NCBI RefSeq assembly: GCF_008369105.1 | Contig: NZ_VINQ01000004.1 | Span: forward strand, 267,528-331,527 | Reading direction: 5' to 3' | DNA: 64,000 nt | Source of the DNA: Aquicoccus porphyridii | GTDB taxonomy: Bacteria; Pseudomonadota; Alphaproteobacteria; Rhodobacterales; Rhodobacteraceae | In this document: one piece after another, positions 35,650-44,225 of the stretch | Position numbering within the stretch: position 1 is the stretch's first letter | Layout: every line of letters starts with the position of its first letter | Notes under the pieces: model-generated | The model's database searches: none | What the model saw: only the letters and a program-made list of their open reading frames with translations | Told to the model about the DNA's origin: nothing | Position numbers and translations under genes: made by a program

Positions 35650-35952
35650 TCAGGTCGACAGGACGGCTGAACCGGCAAAAACATCTACCCCAAGCGCGCC
35701 GCAAACCAAGTAAAGCGCAATGGTCGCAAGCCCGAGCCGCGGACCGTAGGCCGCAGCCAGACCAAGCACGGCAACGATGCCCGTCGTGATCGGCACCGGC
35801 CACATCGGAACAGCAATTTTGGCGCTGACTGCGATCAACAGAACGCCGACCAGAATGAGCAACAGGTCTTTTGCGACCTTCACGGGCCGCGAAACGCTTC
35901 CCAGCATTTCGGCATGAACGCTGTGTTTTTGTGTTGTCTGCTTGAGATTCAT
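35650..35952 (-). pseudogene. bioY: Truncated biotin transporter gene bioY
   Basis: The open frame starts at 35952 (MNLKQTTQKHSV) and overlaps the stop of the enoyl-CoA hydratase gene by 4 bases. Its 100 residues match BioY: RPVKVAKDLLLILVGVLLIA, KIAVPMWPVPITTG and ALYLVCGALGVDVFAG. The match then breaks off and a stop follows within a few codons, about half way through a normal BioY of roughly 190 aa. It looks like the 5' half of a gene cut off at the junction with the LysR/TRAP block. The lost part contains later helices, so it is probably inactive. Its place beside a biotin-dependent carboxylase makes sense. Confidence 0.75.
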
Positions 35953-36746
35953 CCATGGTCCGATTGACGCCATGACGGCGTTTCTTTTGCAAAGAAGGCA
36001 GCGATGCCTTCTTGAGTTTCCTCGGTCTCCCAGCAGTCCGCGAGTGCGTTGGCAGAATAATCGGCCGCGTCAACAGGATCAGTCCCCACAAGTGCGCGGC
36101 ACAGGGACTTGGCCCGCGCAACAGCGCCGGGCGCGCAATTCAAAATCGTCAGAATTTCGTCTTCGACTGCCGCGTCAAGTTCCTCGGGACCGCAGCAACG
36201 CGCAACCAGGCCCGCCCGCATCAGAAAAGCGGTGTCGAATGGCTTGCCCGTGAAAAACACCTGGCGCGCAAAAGCTTCTCCCATGCGCCCGACGACAAAC
36301 GGCCCGATGGTCGCAGGGATCAGCCCCAACCGTGTTTCGGTCAACGCAAAGCGCGTTGTTTCTTCGGCCACCACCACGTCACAGACGGCAACCAAGCCAA
36401 TGCCACCGCCATACGCTGCACCGTGAACACGTCCGATCAAAGGCTTGGGCAGGACGTTCCAAAGCCCCAGCATCGTGGCCAGGGCGCCGGCCTCTTTCAT
36501 CTTTCCGGCACGGTCTTTTTCCGCCTGGGCGCGCATCCACCCCAGATCTCCGCCCGCACAGAAACTTGGACCCTCCGCGCGCAAAACCACAACGCGCACT
36601 GCGTTGTCGGCGGACAGGGAACGGGCTGCGTCGCTAAGCTCCGCAATCATCTGCGCGTTCATTGCGTTATGTTTGTCGGGACGATTTAGGGAGACCTCGG
36701 CAACGCCGCGCGCGTCTGTCGTCAATCGAATTGTTTCAAAGCTCAT
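35949..36746 (-). CDS. Enoyl-CoA hydratase (methylglutaconyl-CoA hydratase-like)
   Basis: A 265-aa crotonase. The oxyanion-hole and active-site segments are visible: SFCAGGDLGWMRAQAE (about 61-76) and GAAYGGGIGLVAVCDV (about 108-123), then ETRLGLIPATIGPFV. The GDLGWMR form is like LiuC-type 3-methylglutaconyl-CoA hydratases. It overlaps both neighbours by 4 bases (ATGA upstream with HMG-CoA lyase, downstream with bioY). With the carboxylase and lyase it would convert an unsaturated CoA ester to a 3-hydroxy-3-methylglutaryl-type ester. Confidence 0.83.
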   Translation of the reverse strand: MSFETIRLTTDARGVAEVSLNRPDKHNAMNAQMIAELSDAARSLSADNAVRVVVLRAEGPSFCAGGDLGWMRAQAEKDRAGKMKEAGALATMLGLWNVLPKPLIGRVHGAAYGGGIGLVAVCDVVVAEETTRFALTETRLGLIPATIGPFVVGRMGEAFARQVFFTGKPFDTAFLMRAGLVARCCGPEELDAAVEDEILTILNCAPGAVARAKSLCRALVGTDPVDAADYSANALADCWETEETQEGIAAFFAKETPSWRQSDHG

Positions 36747-37618
36747 GGTGTTACCTTTTCGTAGCTGCGCGTCACAAGCGAGGCGACCAACGCCTCGGCC
36801 TCTGCCAACAGGGTGAGGTCAATCCCGGTATGAAAACCGCGTCCTTCAAGAAAAGTGACGAGCGACGTCGTCGACAGATTGCCCTTGGCCCCAGGCGCGT
36901 AGGGGCATCCGCCCAAACCGCCCACGGCGCTGTCGAACGTACGAAGCCCCATGTCGAGCGCGACGGAAACATTGTCGAGCGCCCGCCCGCCTGTGTCATG
37001 GAAGTGACCCGCAAGCGCGTGAGCGGGTACATAATCGACAACGGCCTCAAGCATTCGCAACACGGCGTCGGGCGTGGCCCGGCCAATGGTGTCGCCGAGC
37101 GAAATTTCATAGCAACCCATGTCCAGCATCGCAAAAGCGGTATCGCGCACGGCCACCGGATCAACCATGCCGGAATAGGGACATTCCACCACGCATGACA
37201 CGTAGCCACGTAGCCGAATACCCGCCTCTCGCGCCGCAACGGCCACGGGGGCGAAACGCTCCAAGCTTTCTTCGATTGAACAATTGATGTTCTTTTGGCT
37301 GAACGCTTCCGACGCGGAGCCGAATATTGCGACCTCATCCGCACCGGCCGCTTTGGCGGCTTCGAACCCTCTTTGGTTGGGAGTCAGCACCGCATAGTCG
37401 GTGCCGCCTTCGCGGATAATTTGCGTCATAACCTCGGCGGCGTCGACGAGTTGAGGCACCCATTTGGATGACACAAAGCTGGTGGCTTCGATCTTTTCGA
37501 ATCCCGCCCGGGACAGCAGGTCGATCAAGGCGATCTTGCTGGCAGTCGGAATGAATACCGTTTCATTCTGCAATCCATCGCGGGGGCCCACTTCGTATAC
37601 GCGCACATGGTCGGTCAT
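36743..37618 (-). CDS. Hydroxymethylglutaryl-CoA lyase-type enzyme
   Basis: A 291-aa HMGL-like aldol-cleavage enzyme (LiuE/MvaB type). Start 37618 (MTDHVRVYEVGPRDGLQNE) has GAGG 8 bases ahead; the alternative GTG upstream would overlap that site. Catalytic region: EVGPRDGLQNE (residues 6-16), the HFHDTGG segment near 230, and GGLGGCPYAPGAKGN near 257-271 with the conserved cysteine. It would cleave an HMG-CoA-type ester into acetoacetate (or homologue) and acetyl-CoA. It is in the same operon as the carboxylase. Confidence 0.87.
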   Translation of the reverse strand: MTDHVRVYEVGPRDGLQNETVFIPTASKIALIDLLSRAGFEKIEATSFVSSKWVPQLVDAAEVMTQIIREGGTDYAVLTPNQRGFEAAKAAGADEVAIFGSASEAFSQKNINCSIEESLERFAPVAVAAREAGIRLRGYVSCVVECPYSGMVDPVAVRDTAFAMLDMGCYEISLGDTIGRATPDAVLRMLEAVVDYVPAHALAGHFHDTGGRALDNVSVALDMGLRTFDSAVGGLGGCPYAPGAKGNLSTTSLVTFLEGRGFHTGIDLTLLAEAEALVASLVTRSYEKVTP

Positions 37619-37628
37619 TCTTGGCACC

Positions 37629-39626
37629 TCATTCGGCGATCAGGCCTTCAAAGCTGACCAGAACCGAACCGCCTTCGACCGGATCACCGACCGCGCAAAA
37701 CACCTCTGCCAAGATCCCGGCACGTGGCGCCAAAAGCGAAGTTTCCATCTTCATCGCTTCCATCACGCCCAGCTTCGCGCCCTCTTCCACATGATCCCCG
37801 ACTGCAACGCCCAAAGCGACAATCGTCCCGGTCATGGGCGCCACGACGACATCGCCAAGATCCGCCACCATCGCGAGACCGGACCGTGGGTCGGGCAACA
37901 CCAGATCGCGAACGACGCCATCGCTCAACACCGAGACCAGAAGCTCTGCGTTGCGTGTGGCCGTTTGCACCTGCGCCTTGATCGCTGTTTGCGCATCACC
38001 GAAGCGAGCCGTCATCACCGCCCCGTCAATCGTCAACCGCGATATCTCGAGCGGGTCGCCCTGATCGCCTGCAAGTGACACAGAGCCATCGGCGTGCAGG
38101 GTAATCCGACGCTCAACCAGCTCACCGTCATAGACAAAGCGCAGCGCGTGTTGTGCCTCGCCCCAAAGCCGGAAGCCGAAAGCGCGCGCCTTCGGGTCAA
38201 GCTGCAGCGCCTCTATCGCCGCAAACGCGATGTGTGCTTCGCTTAACGGCGCGCTCATTGTCAGCGCGGTGAGGTCGCGCTCGATCACACCGGTGTCGAA
38301 CGTGCCGTTCACGAACCCTTCATGCCGCGCCAAAGCCGACAGGAATTCGGCGTTGGTGGCCGTGCCCGCAACATGCGTCTCGCCCAAGGCCCGCAGCAGC
38401 CCGTCCAACGCCTCGGCGCGCGTGGCTGCGTGGGTTATGACCTTGGCGATCATCGGATCATAGAATGGGCTGATGCTGTCGCCGCTGCGCACGCCTGAAT
38501 CGTTGCGGGCGTGATCGCTGAACGCCAGATGTTCCAGCTTACCGGTGGCGGGCAGAAACCCCTTTGACGGATCTTCTGCATATAACCGCGCCTCGAAGGC
38601 ATGACCATTGATGTGCAATGCGTCCTGGCCCAGGGGCAGCGGGGCCCCGGCGGCCACGCGCAATTGCCATTCAACCAGATCCACACCGGTGATCGCTTCG
38701 GTCACGGGGTGTTCCACCTGCAGGCGGGTGTTCATCTCCATGAACCAGAAACCGTCTACGCGCAGCGGGCCGGACCCGTCGACAATGAACTCGATGGTGC
38801 CTGCACCGCTGTATCCGATCGCCTTTGCGGCCGTCACCGCCGCGCTGGTCATGGCCTCGCGCACGTCCGGCGTCATGCCCGGCGCAGGTGCTTCCTCGAT
38901 GACTTTCTGGTGGCGGCGCTGCAGCGAACAGTCACGTTCGAACAGATGCACCGCACCGCCGTGGTTGTCACCGAACACCTGCACTTCGATATGGCGTGGC
39001 GAGGTTATGAATTTTTCGATCAACACATGCGGATCGCCAAACGACGCCTGACCTTCTCGCTGCGCCGAAGCCAGGGCCTCGGTAAAATCGGCCGGATCGT
39101 CGACCTTGCGCATGCCCTTGCCGCCCCCCCCGGCGCGCGCCTTGATCAATACAGGATAGCCAATTTTCGCAGCCTCATCCGCAAGGAAACCTGCGTCCTG
39201 ATTTGCACCTTGATATCCGGGCACCACCGGCACTCCGGCCTTGGCCATCAGATCCTTGGCCGCGTCCTTCAAACCCATCGCGCGGATCGCGGCGGACGTG
39301 GGGCCGACAAAAATCAAACCGGCGGCTTCGACCGCATCGACGAAATCCGGGTTCTCGGACAAGAACCCGTATCCGGGGTGGATCGCCTGCGCGCCCGTGG
39401 CCCGTGCGGCGTCAATGATATGCGCGCCCACCAGATAGCTTTCAGACACAGGCGGCGGGCCGATATGAACCGCCTCGTCCGCCATTGCCACGTGCATTGC
39501 AGAAGCGTCAGCGTCTGAATAAACCGCAACAGTAGCGATCCCCATCTGACGGGCGGTACGGATAACCCGACAGGCGATTTCACCACGGTTCGCGATCAAT
39601 ATTTTCGAGAAGGGCTTTTCCATCAT
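37629..39626 (-). CDS. Acyl-CoA carboxylase alpha subunit (biotin carboxylase-BCCP)
   Basis: A 665-aa subunit with biotin carboxylase (residues about 5-450: FSKILIANRGEIACRVIR, ATP-grasp KARAGGGGKGMR, and EMNTRLQVEHPVTE), a linking BT-like domain and a C-terminal BCCP with biotinylation motif EAMKMET (about residue 630). The start at 39626 uses ATGATGG overlapping the beta-subunit stop. Methylcrotonyl-CoA carboxylase fits best with the HMG-CoA lyase and hydratase neighbours; geranyl-CoA or propionyl-CoA carboxylase are alternatives. Confidence 0.88.
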   Translation of the reverse strand: MMEKPFSKILIANRGEIACRVIRTARQMGIATVAVYSDADASAMHVAMADEAVHIGPPPVSESYLVGAHIIDAARATGAQAIHPGYGFLSENPDFVDAVEAAGLIFVGPTSAAIRAMGLKDAAKDLMAKAGVPVVPGYQGANQDAGFLADEAAKIGYPVLIKARAGGGGKGMRKVDDPADFTEALASAQREGQASFGDPHVLIEKFITSPRHIEVQVFGDNHGGAVHLFERDCSLQRRHQKVIEEAPAPGMTPDVREAMTSAAVTAAKAIGYSGAGTIEFIVDGSGPLRVDGFWFMEMNTRLQVEHPVTEAITGVDLVEWQLRVAAGAPLPLGQDALHINGHAFEARLYAEDPSKGFLPATGKLEHLAFSDHARNDSGVRSGDSISPFYDPMIAKVITHAATRAEALDGLLRALGETHVAGTATNAEFLSALARHEGFVNGTFDTGVIERDLTALTMSAPLSEAHIAFAAIEALQLDPKARAFGFRLWGEAQHALRFVYDGELVERRITLHADGSVSLAGDQGDPLEISRLTIDGAVMTARFGDAQTAIKAQVQTATRNAELLVSVLSDGVVRDLVLPDPRSGLAMVADLGDVVVAPMTGTIVALGVAVGDHVEEGAKLGVMEAMKMETSLLAPRAGILAEVFCAVGDPVEGGSVLVSFEGLIAE

Positions 39627-41233
39627 CACATCCTGAACAGGCCAAATTTGGTATCTTCGACAGGCGCGTTCAGCGCAGCCCGAAGCGAGAGAGAGACAAC
39701 TTCGCGGGTTTTTCGGGGATCGATGATCCCGTCGTCCCACAGCCGCGCCGAAGCATAGAGCGGTTGCGACTGACGCTCGAACATGTCGATAGTCGGCTGC
39801 TTGAAGTCCGCTTCCTCTTCAGCAGACCATGTGCCACCCTTGGCCTCGATGGCTGCGCGACGCACATCGGCCAGAACGCCCGAGGCCTGGGCACCGCCCA
39901 TCACGGAAATCCGCGCATTCGGCCACATCCAGACAAAGCGTGGCCCGAATGCGCGCCCGCACATGCCGTAGTTGCCAGCCCCGTAAGAGCCGCCAATGAT
40001 CACGGTGACCTTGGGGACGGACGCGGTCGATACCGCCGTCACCAGTTTGGCTCCGTCCTTTGCAATGCCGCCCGCTTCGTATTTCGAGCCGACCATGAAA
40101 CCGGTGATATTCTGCAAGAACAGCAGAGGAATTTTCCGCTGGCAGCACAGCTCGATAAAATGCGCGCCCTTGGTCGAGCTCTCCGAAAACAGAACACCAT
40201 TGTTGGCGATGATGCCGACCGGCACGCCATCGATATGCGCGAAGCCGGTGACCAGAGTTGTGCCATAGCGCGGTTTGAACTCGGCAAAGTCCGACCCGTC
40301 GACCAGACGTGCAATGATCTCGCGCACATCATAAGGCGTCTTGTCATTGGCGGGGACGACACCCATCACATCCTCGGGCGGGTACAGCGGCGCCTTGGGT
40401 TCCTTGAAGTCGATCACAGGGCGCATAACCGGCCCCAGGTGGCTGATGATTTCACGTGCCAGAGCCAGCGCGTGACGATCATCATCGGCAAGATAATCCG
40501 CCACACCCGAGAGCCGCGTGTGGGTATCACCACCGCCCAGCGTTTCGGCGTCAACGATCTCACCCGTGGCCACCTTGACCAACGGAGGACCCGCAAGAAA
40601 AATCGTGCCCTGTTCGCGCACAATGATGGTTTGATCGCTCATGGCGGGCACATAGGCCCCCCCGGCGGTACACGACCCCATCACGACGGAAATCTGCGAG
40701 ATGCCCTTTGCGCTCATCCGGGCCTGATTGAAGAAGATCCGGCCAAAGTGGTCACGGTCGGGAAACACTTCGTCTTGATTGTTCAGGTTCGCGCCCCCGG
40801 AATCGACCAGATAGATACAAGGCAGGTGATTTTCTTCGGCGATTTCCTGTGCGCGCAGGTGTTTTTTCACCGTCATCGGAAAGTATGTGCCGCCTTTGAT
40901 CGTCGCATCGTTGCACAGGATCATGCAGTCACGCCCTTCGACGCGACCGATCCCCGCGATGGCCCCCGCCGAAGGAACTTCGTCATTATACAGGCCCGAT
41001 GCCGCAAACAGACCAATCTCGAGAAACGGCGATCCCGGGTCGAGCAATCCGGCAATCCGGTCACGCGGCAAAAGCTTGCCCCGCGCAACATGGCGTGACC
41101 GCGCGGATTCTGAACCGCCGGTGATGATACGCGCAGCTTCGGTTGCAATCTTTGCGTATTGCCCCTGCATGGATGCTGCATTCTCAAGGAATTCTGCAGA
41201 GGACGGCACCTGACTGCTTTGCAATATCGTCAT
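39626..41233 (-). CDS. Acyl-CoA carboxylase beta subunit (carboxyltransferase)
   Basis: A 535-aa carboxyltransferase. Start 41233 ([12 protein letters not shown]) is supported by the purine-rich AAGAAAGAAG upstream. The CT fold shows [20 protein letters not shown] (about 145-164), [16 protein letters not shown], and the C-terminal [20 protein letters not shown] with [11 protein letters not shown]. This GNYGMCGRA form is the methylcrotonyl/geranyl-CoA type. It overlaps the alpha gene (ATGA) and follows the TRAP large permease by 75 bases. Confidence 0.9.
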   Translation of the reverse strand: MTILQSSQVPSSAEFLENAASMQGQYAKIATEAARIITGGSESARSRHVARGKLLPRDRIAGLLDPGSPFLEIGLFAASGLYNDEVPSAGAIAGIGRVEGRDCMILCNDATIKGGTYFPMTVKKHLRAQEIAEENHLPCIYLVDSGGANLNNQDEVFPDRDHFGRIFFNQARMSAKGISQISVVMGSCTAGGAYVPAMSDQTIIVREQGTIFLAGPPLVKVATGEIVDAETLGGGDTHTRLSGVADYLADDDRHALALAREIISHLGPVMRPVIDFKEPKAPLYPPEDVMGVVPANDKTPYDVREIIARLVDGSDFAEFKPRYGTTLVTGFAHIDGVPVGIIANNGVLFSESSTKGAHFIELCCQRKIPLLFLQNITGFMVGSKYEAGGIAKDGAKLVTAVSTASVPKVTVIIGGSYGAGNYGMCGRAFGPRFVWMWPNARISVMGGAQASGVLADVRRAAIEAKGGTWSAEEEADFKQPTIDMFERQSQPLYASARLWDDGIIDPRKTREVVSLSLRAALNAPVEDTKFGLFRM

Positions 41234-41308
41234 TTCGCTTCTTTCTTCTCGGTCTCGCAGGAGTGCTTGGCCCCTGCGACGGTGATGTCTGAACATCGCG
41301 GCTGAACG

Positions 41309-42598
41309 TCAGCGGCTCATGAGGTCGGGCAGGAACAGTGTGATCGACGGGAATGCCAGCAGCAGGATCAGCACGACAATTTCCATTCCAAGGAAGGGCA
41401 AGATCCCCCGGAAAATTGTTTTCAGCGGCACCTTTGTTTGCGCTGCCGCCACATAGGCATTCAGTCCCAACGGCGGTGTCAAAAGTCCGATCTCAACCGT
41501 CTTGGTAACCACGATGCCGAACCATACCGGATTGCAGTCCAGGGCCATTGCCGTTGGAAAGGCCAGCGGCATGGCCAGCGACAGGATGGCAAGCTGGTCC
41601 ATGAACATGCCCATGACCAGCAAGGCCAGAATGATGATGCCGATAATGACCTCGCGTGGCATGTCGGTGGTCGCCACAAATTCAAGCAAGCTGTGCGTGA
41701 TACGGGTAAAGGCAAGATAGTTCGAGAAAATCGCCGAGCAGGCGACGATCGTAACAATCATGACCGTTGCGCGGATCGCGCTGCTGACGGAACGGTTGAA
41801 TTTCACAAAGCTTATGGTGCGCTGTGCCAGGACGATCACCAGCGATCCCATCACACCAAGGGCTGCCGCTTCGGACGGTGACGCGATGCCACCGTAAATT
41901 GCGCCGATGACAGCAATTATCAGCAATACCATCGGGATAACGTGACGGCTTTGTTTGACAGCTTTCTTAAAGACAAACGGTTCGCCCTTGGGCGCTTGAT
42001 CCGTGGTGTGGGCAATGAATTTTATCACCACGCCCAAGCCACACGCGGTCAGCAGACCCGGAATGATCCCGGCTATGAACAGCTGGCCGATCGAGGTCTC
42101 GGTCAGCACGCCATAGACAACCAACACGATCGAAGGCGGGACAACCACCGCCAAGGTGCCGCCGACACTGACGACAGCAGCAGCAAGCCGGTCGGAATAG
42201 TTGTGGCGGCGCATCTCGGGAAAGGCCGAGGCAGACATCGCGGCAGTGGACGCAGTCGAACTGCCAACCAGCGCGGCAAGAAGTACAGAGGCGCCAACCG
42301 TCGCGACGGCCAGCCCCCCCTTGAAATGACCGACCCAGGATTGGCAGGCAATGATCGCGCGACGGGTAACGTCGCCTGCGGTCAGAAGCTCGGCCATCAG
42401 GATAAACAGCGGGATCGCGACAAGTATGAACGAGGAAGACGAGTCAAAGAACGTGCGTTCCAACACCGCCAGCGCGGGGCCGAACCCCAGTTGAGCCGCA
42501 AGACCAAGCGTGCCGGTGATGCCCATGGCGAAAGCGATCGGCACGCGTGCTGCCATGAGAACGGCAAGAAGAATGAGGATGACGATGAAGGTAAGCAT
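41309..42598 (-). CDS. TRAP transporter large permease (DctM)
   Basis: A 429-aa permease with about 12 hydrophobic helices, starting MLTFIVILILLAVLMAARVP. Landmarks: GSSTASTAAMSASAFPEMRR (about 111-130), a family signature, and GMFMDQLAILSLAMPLAFP. It belongs to a TRAP system whose other parts are upstream (dctP at 42673 and dctQ at 43658). A stable hairpin separates it from dctP. It lies directly before the carboxylase subunits, so the imported acid likely feeds the carboxylation route. Confidence 0.9.
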   Translation of the reverse strand: MLTFIVILILLAVLMAARVPIAFAMGITGTLGLAAQLGFGPALAVLERTFFDSSSSFILVAIPLFILMAELLTAGDVTRRAIIACQSWVGHFKGGLAVATVGASVLLAALVGSSTASTAAMSASAFPEMRRHNYSDRLAAAVVSVGGTLAVVVPPSIVLVVYGVLTETSIGQLFIAGIIPGLLTACGLGVVIKFIAHTTDQAPKGEPFVFKKAVKQSRHVIPMVLLIIAVIGAIYGGIASPSEAAALGVMGSLVIVLAQRTISFVKFNRSVSSAIRATVMIVTIVACSAIFSNYLAFTRITHSLLEFVATTDMPREVIIGIIILALLVMGMFMDQLAILSLAMPLAFPTAMALDCNPVWFGIVVTKTVEIGLLTPPLGLNAYVAAAQTKVPLKTIFRGILPFLGMEIVVLILLLAFPSITLFLPDLMSR

Positions 42599-42624
42599 CT
42601 GGTGAACCTGCGCTCCGTATGTGG

Positions 42625-42650
42625 CAGGCGGTCGCCGAAGCGACCGCCTG
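42625..42650 (-). terminator. Stable UUCG hairpin between dctP and dctM
   Basis: An 11-bp perfect stem (CAGGCGGTCGC and its complement) encloses a loop that reads TTCG on the transcribed strand, giving the very stable C(UUCG)G tetraloop. It lies 23 bases after dctP. With no T-run, it is more likely a processing or stabilising element that raises dctP levels relative to the permease than a full terminator. Confidence 0.6.
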
Positions 42651-42672
42651 GTAAGTGTTTCGGAACATGATG

Positions 42673-43674
42673 TTATTTGCTGGTCAGCTCACGATATGCC
42701 TCGAGCACGGCAGAGGCCTTGTCATCTTGAAGACGTTCGGCCCAATCCACACTGACAGCCACCAGAGAGTCTGAAATCGACGACAGCTCTTCATCGGTGA
42801 ACTCATAAGTGTCGATACCGTCTGCCTTCCATTCTTCAATCAATCCCTCGACCGACGCGTCCTGGGCCCGTGCCACGTGAACAGCGGTTTCATTGCCAAG
42901 CTCGAGCATTGCCGTTTTGGCCTCGTCGGACAGACCATCAAACAGATCCGTGCGTACAACCATGATAAAGCTGTAGCCGCCGAACGACCCGTTGGTGGAA
43001 ATATGGCTGACGATTTCGTTCAACTTGTAGCCCGGAACGGAGGCCAGCGGGAACAGGACCGCATCCAGACGACCGCGCTCGATAGCGGTGTAAACTTCCG
43101 GTCCAGGGATCGAAATTCCGACCCCGCCAAGCGCGCGCGCAGTCATCGCCTGCGTCGAGCCCGAGGTGCGCACATCAAGCCCGTCCCATTCTGCCGGCAT
43201 CCCGAGCCGGTCCTTGGCCAGAACCTGGTAGGGAGGCAGAACGAACCCGAAGATAGGAGTCACACCCGAGGCCAGAATCTCGTCCCGCAACGGCCCTTCA
43301 CCGAGCATCGTTTGCAGCGCGACAGTGCCTTCCTCGGCTGAACCGTAATAGCCGGGCAGACCGACAACCGAGTTCAGAGGCAACGCATCCGCATGATAGG
43401 ACGCGCCAAGCAATGCAGCGTCCAGAATGCCGCTCTTTACCGCGTCCAGTTGCGCTTTGGATTTTGCCGCCTGTTGCGACGGAAAATGTTCAAAAGTGAT
43501 TGCACCGTCCGTGGCTTCGGTAACGCCCGCCATCCATTTCGAGGTCCCTTCGACAGAAACGATGTGGCTGGTCGATTGGAAATCCCCCAGCCGCAGTGTT
43601 TCCGCCTGCACTGCCATACCTGCGAAGGCAAATGTGCCCGCGACAGTGGCGATCAGCTTATTCGTATGTTTCAT
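42673..43674 (-). CDS. TRAP transporter substrate-binding protein (DctP)
   Basis: A 333-aa periplasmic binding protein with signal peptide (MKHTNKLIATVAGTFAFAG, cleavage after VQA). Family features: RLGDFQSTSHIVSVEGTSKW, EHFPSQQAAKSKAQLDAVKSGI (about 62-83), and DGLDVRTSGSTQAMTARALG (about 164-183), where the arginine R169 is the conserved carboxylate-binding residue of DctP proteins. It binds an organic acid for the DctQM permease. Its start overlaps dctQ by 17 bases. The gene order Q-P-M is unusual. Confidence 0.87.
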   Translation of the reverse strand: MKHTNKLIATVAGTFAFAGMAVQAETLRLGDFQSTSHIVSVEGTSKWMAGVTEATDGAITFEHFPSQQAAKSKAQLDAVKSGILDAALLGASYHADALPLNSVVGLPGYYGSAEEGTVALQTMLGEGPLRDEILASGVTPIFGFVLPPYQVLAKDRLGMPAEWDGLDVRTSGSTQAMTARALGGVGISIPGPEVYTAIERGRLDAVLFPLASVPGYKLNEIVSHISTNGSFGGYSFIMVVRTDLFDGLSDEAKTAMLELGNETAVHVARAQDASVEGLIEEWKADGIDTYEFTDEELSSISDSLVAVSVDWAERLQDDKASAVLEAYRELTSK

Positions 43675-44191
43675 TCAATTTTCCTCCCATAGGATTTGTT
43701 GTGGGTTCTGACCACGGCCCTCTTGTGAAGGCGTCGTGCAGCAGCCGCAGAACCAATACGCCGCATCCCAGAGGAACAACGGCATAGGCCCACCCGAGCG
43801 GCCAATCTACTGCTCCGTACTCGACATCGCCGTGGACGATGGCTTCGAGAGCGAATTTTCCGGACATCCACGTGACTGCGGCAAAGAAGACAGCAGGCAA
43901 AAGCAATCGCAATTTGGCGACCACCGTTCCCCAGCTTCCAGGCAGGTGTTCGGGGACGAAATCCAAGGCCAGATGCCCACCATCGCGAAACACCCGCGAC
44001 AGCGACAACATGGCAAGGGCCGGCATCAAGTACAGTTCGGTCAACTCGAACTGGATCTGCACCGGCCGGTTGAACAAAAGCCGGAGCAGAATATCTGCGT
44101 TGATCAACCCCGCCACGGCGACGAGGCCGAGGCACCCCCCAAGATGGAGGATGTCCTCGATTTTAGTCAGAAGTTTTCCCAGAAGTTTCAA
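43658..44191 (-). CDS. TRAP transporter small permease (DctQ)
   Basis: A 177-aa four-helix permease. The start is a TTG at 44191 (KLLGKLLTKIEDILHLGG) with GGGGAGG 5 bases upstream; longer in-frame starts lie inside the dehydratase gene and add no family sequence. DctQ marks: NRPVQIQFELTELYLMPALAM and RDGGHLALDFVPEHLP. It overlaps dctP by 17 bases at its end, indicating coupled translation of the periplasmic receptor. Confidence 0.83.
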   Translation of the reverse strand: MKLLGKLLTKIEDILHLGGCLGLVAVAGLINADILLRLLFNRPVQIQFELTELYLMPALAMLSLSRVFRDGGHLALDFVPEHLPGSWGTVVAKLRLLLPAVFFAAVTWMSGKFALEAIVHGDVEYGAVDWPLGWAYAVVPLGCGVLVLRLLHDAFTRGPWSEPTTNPMGGKLNETYE

Positions 44192-44225
44192 CCAAGCCTC
44201 CCCAGCTGTTGAAGTGTGGTAGACC

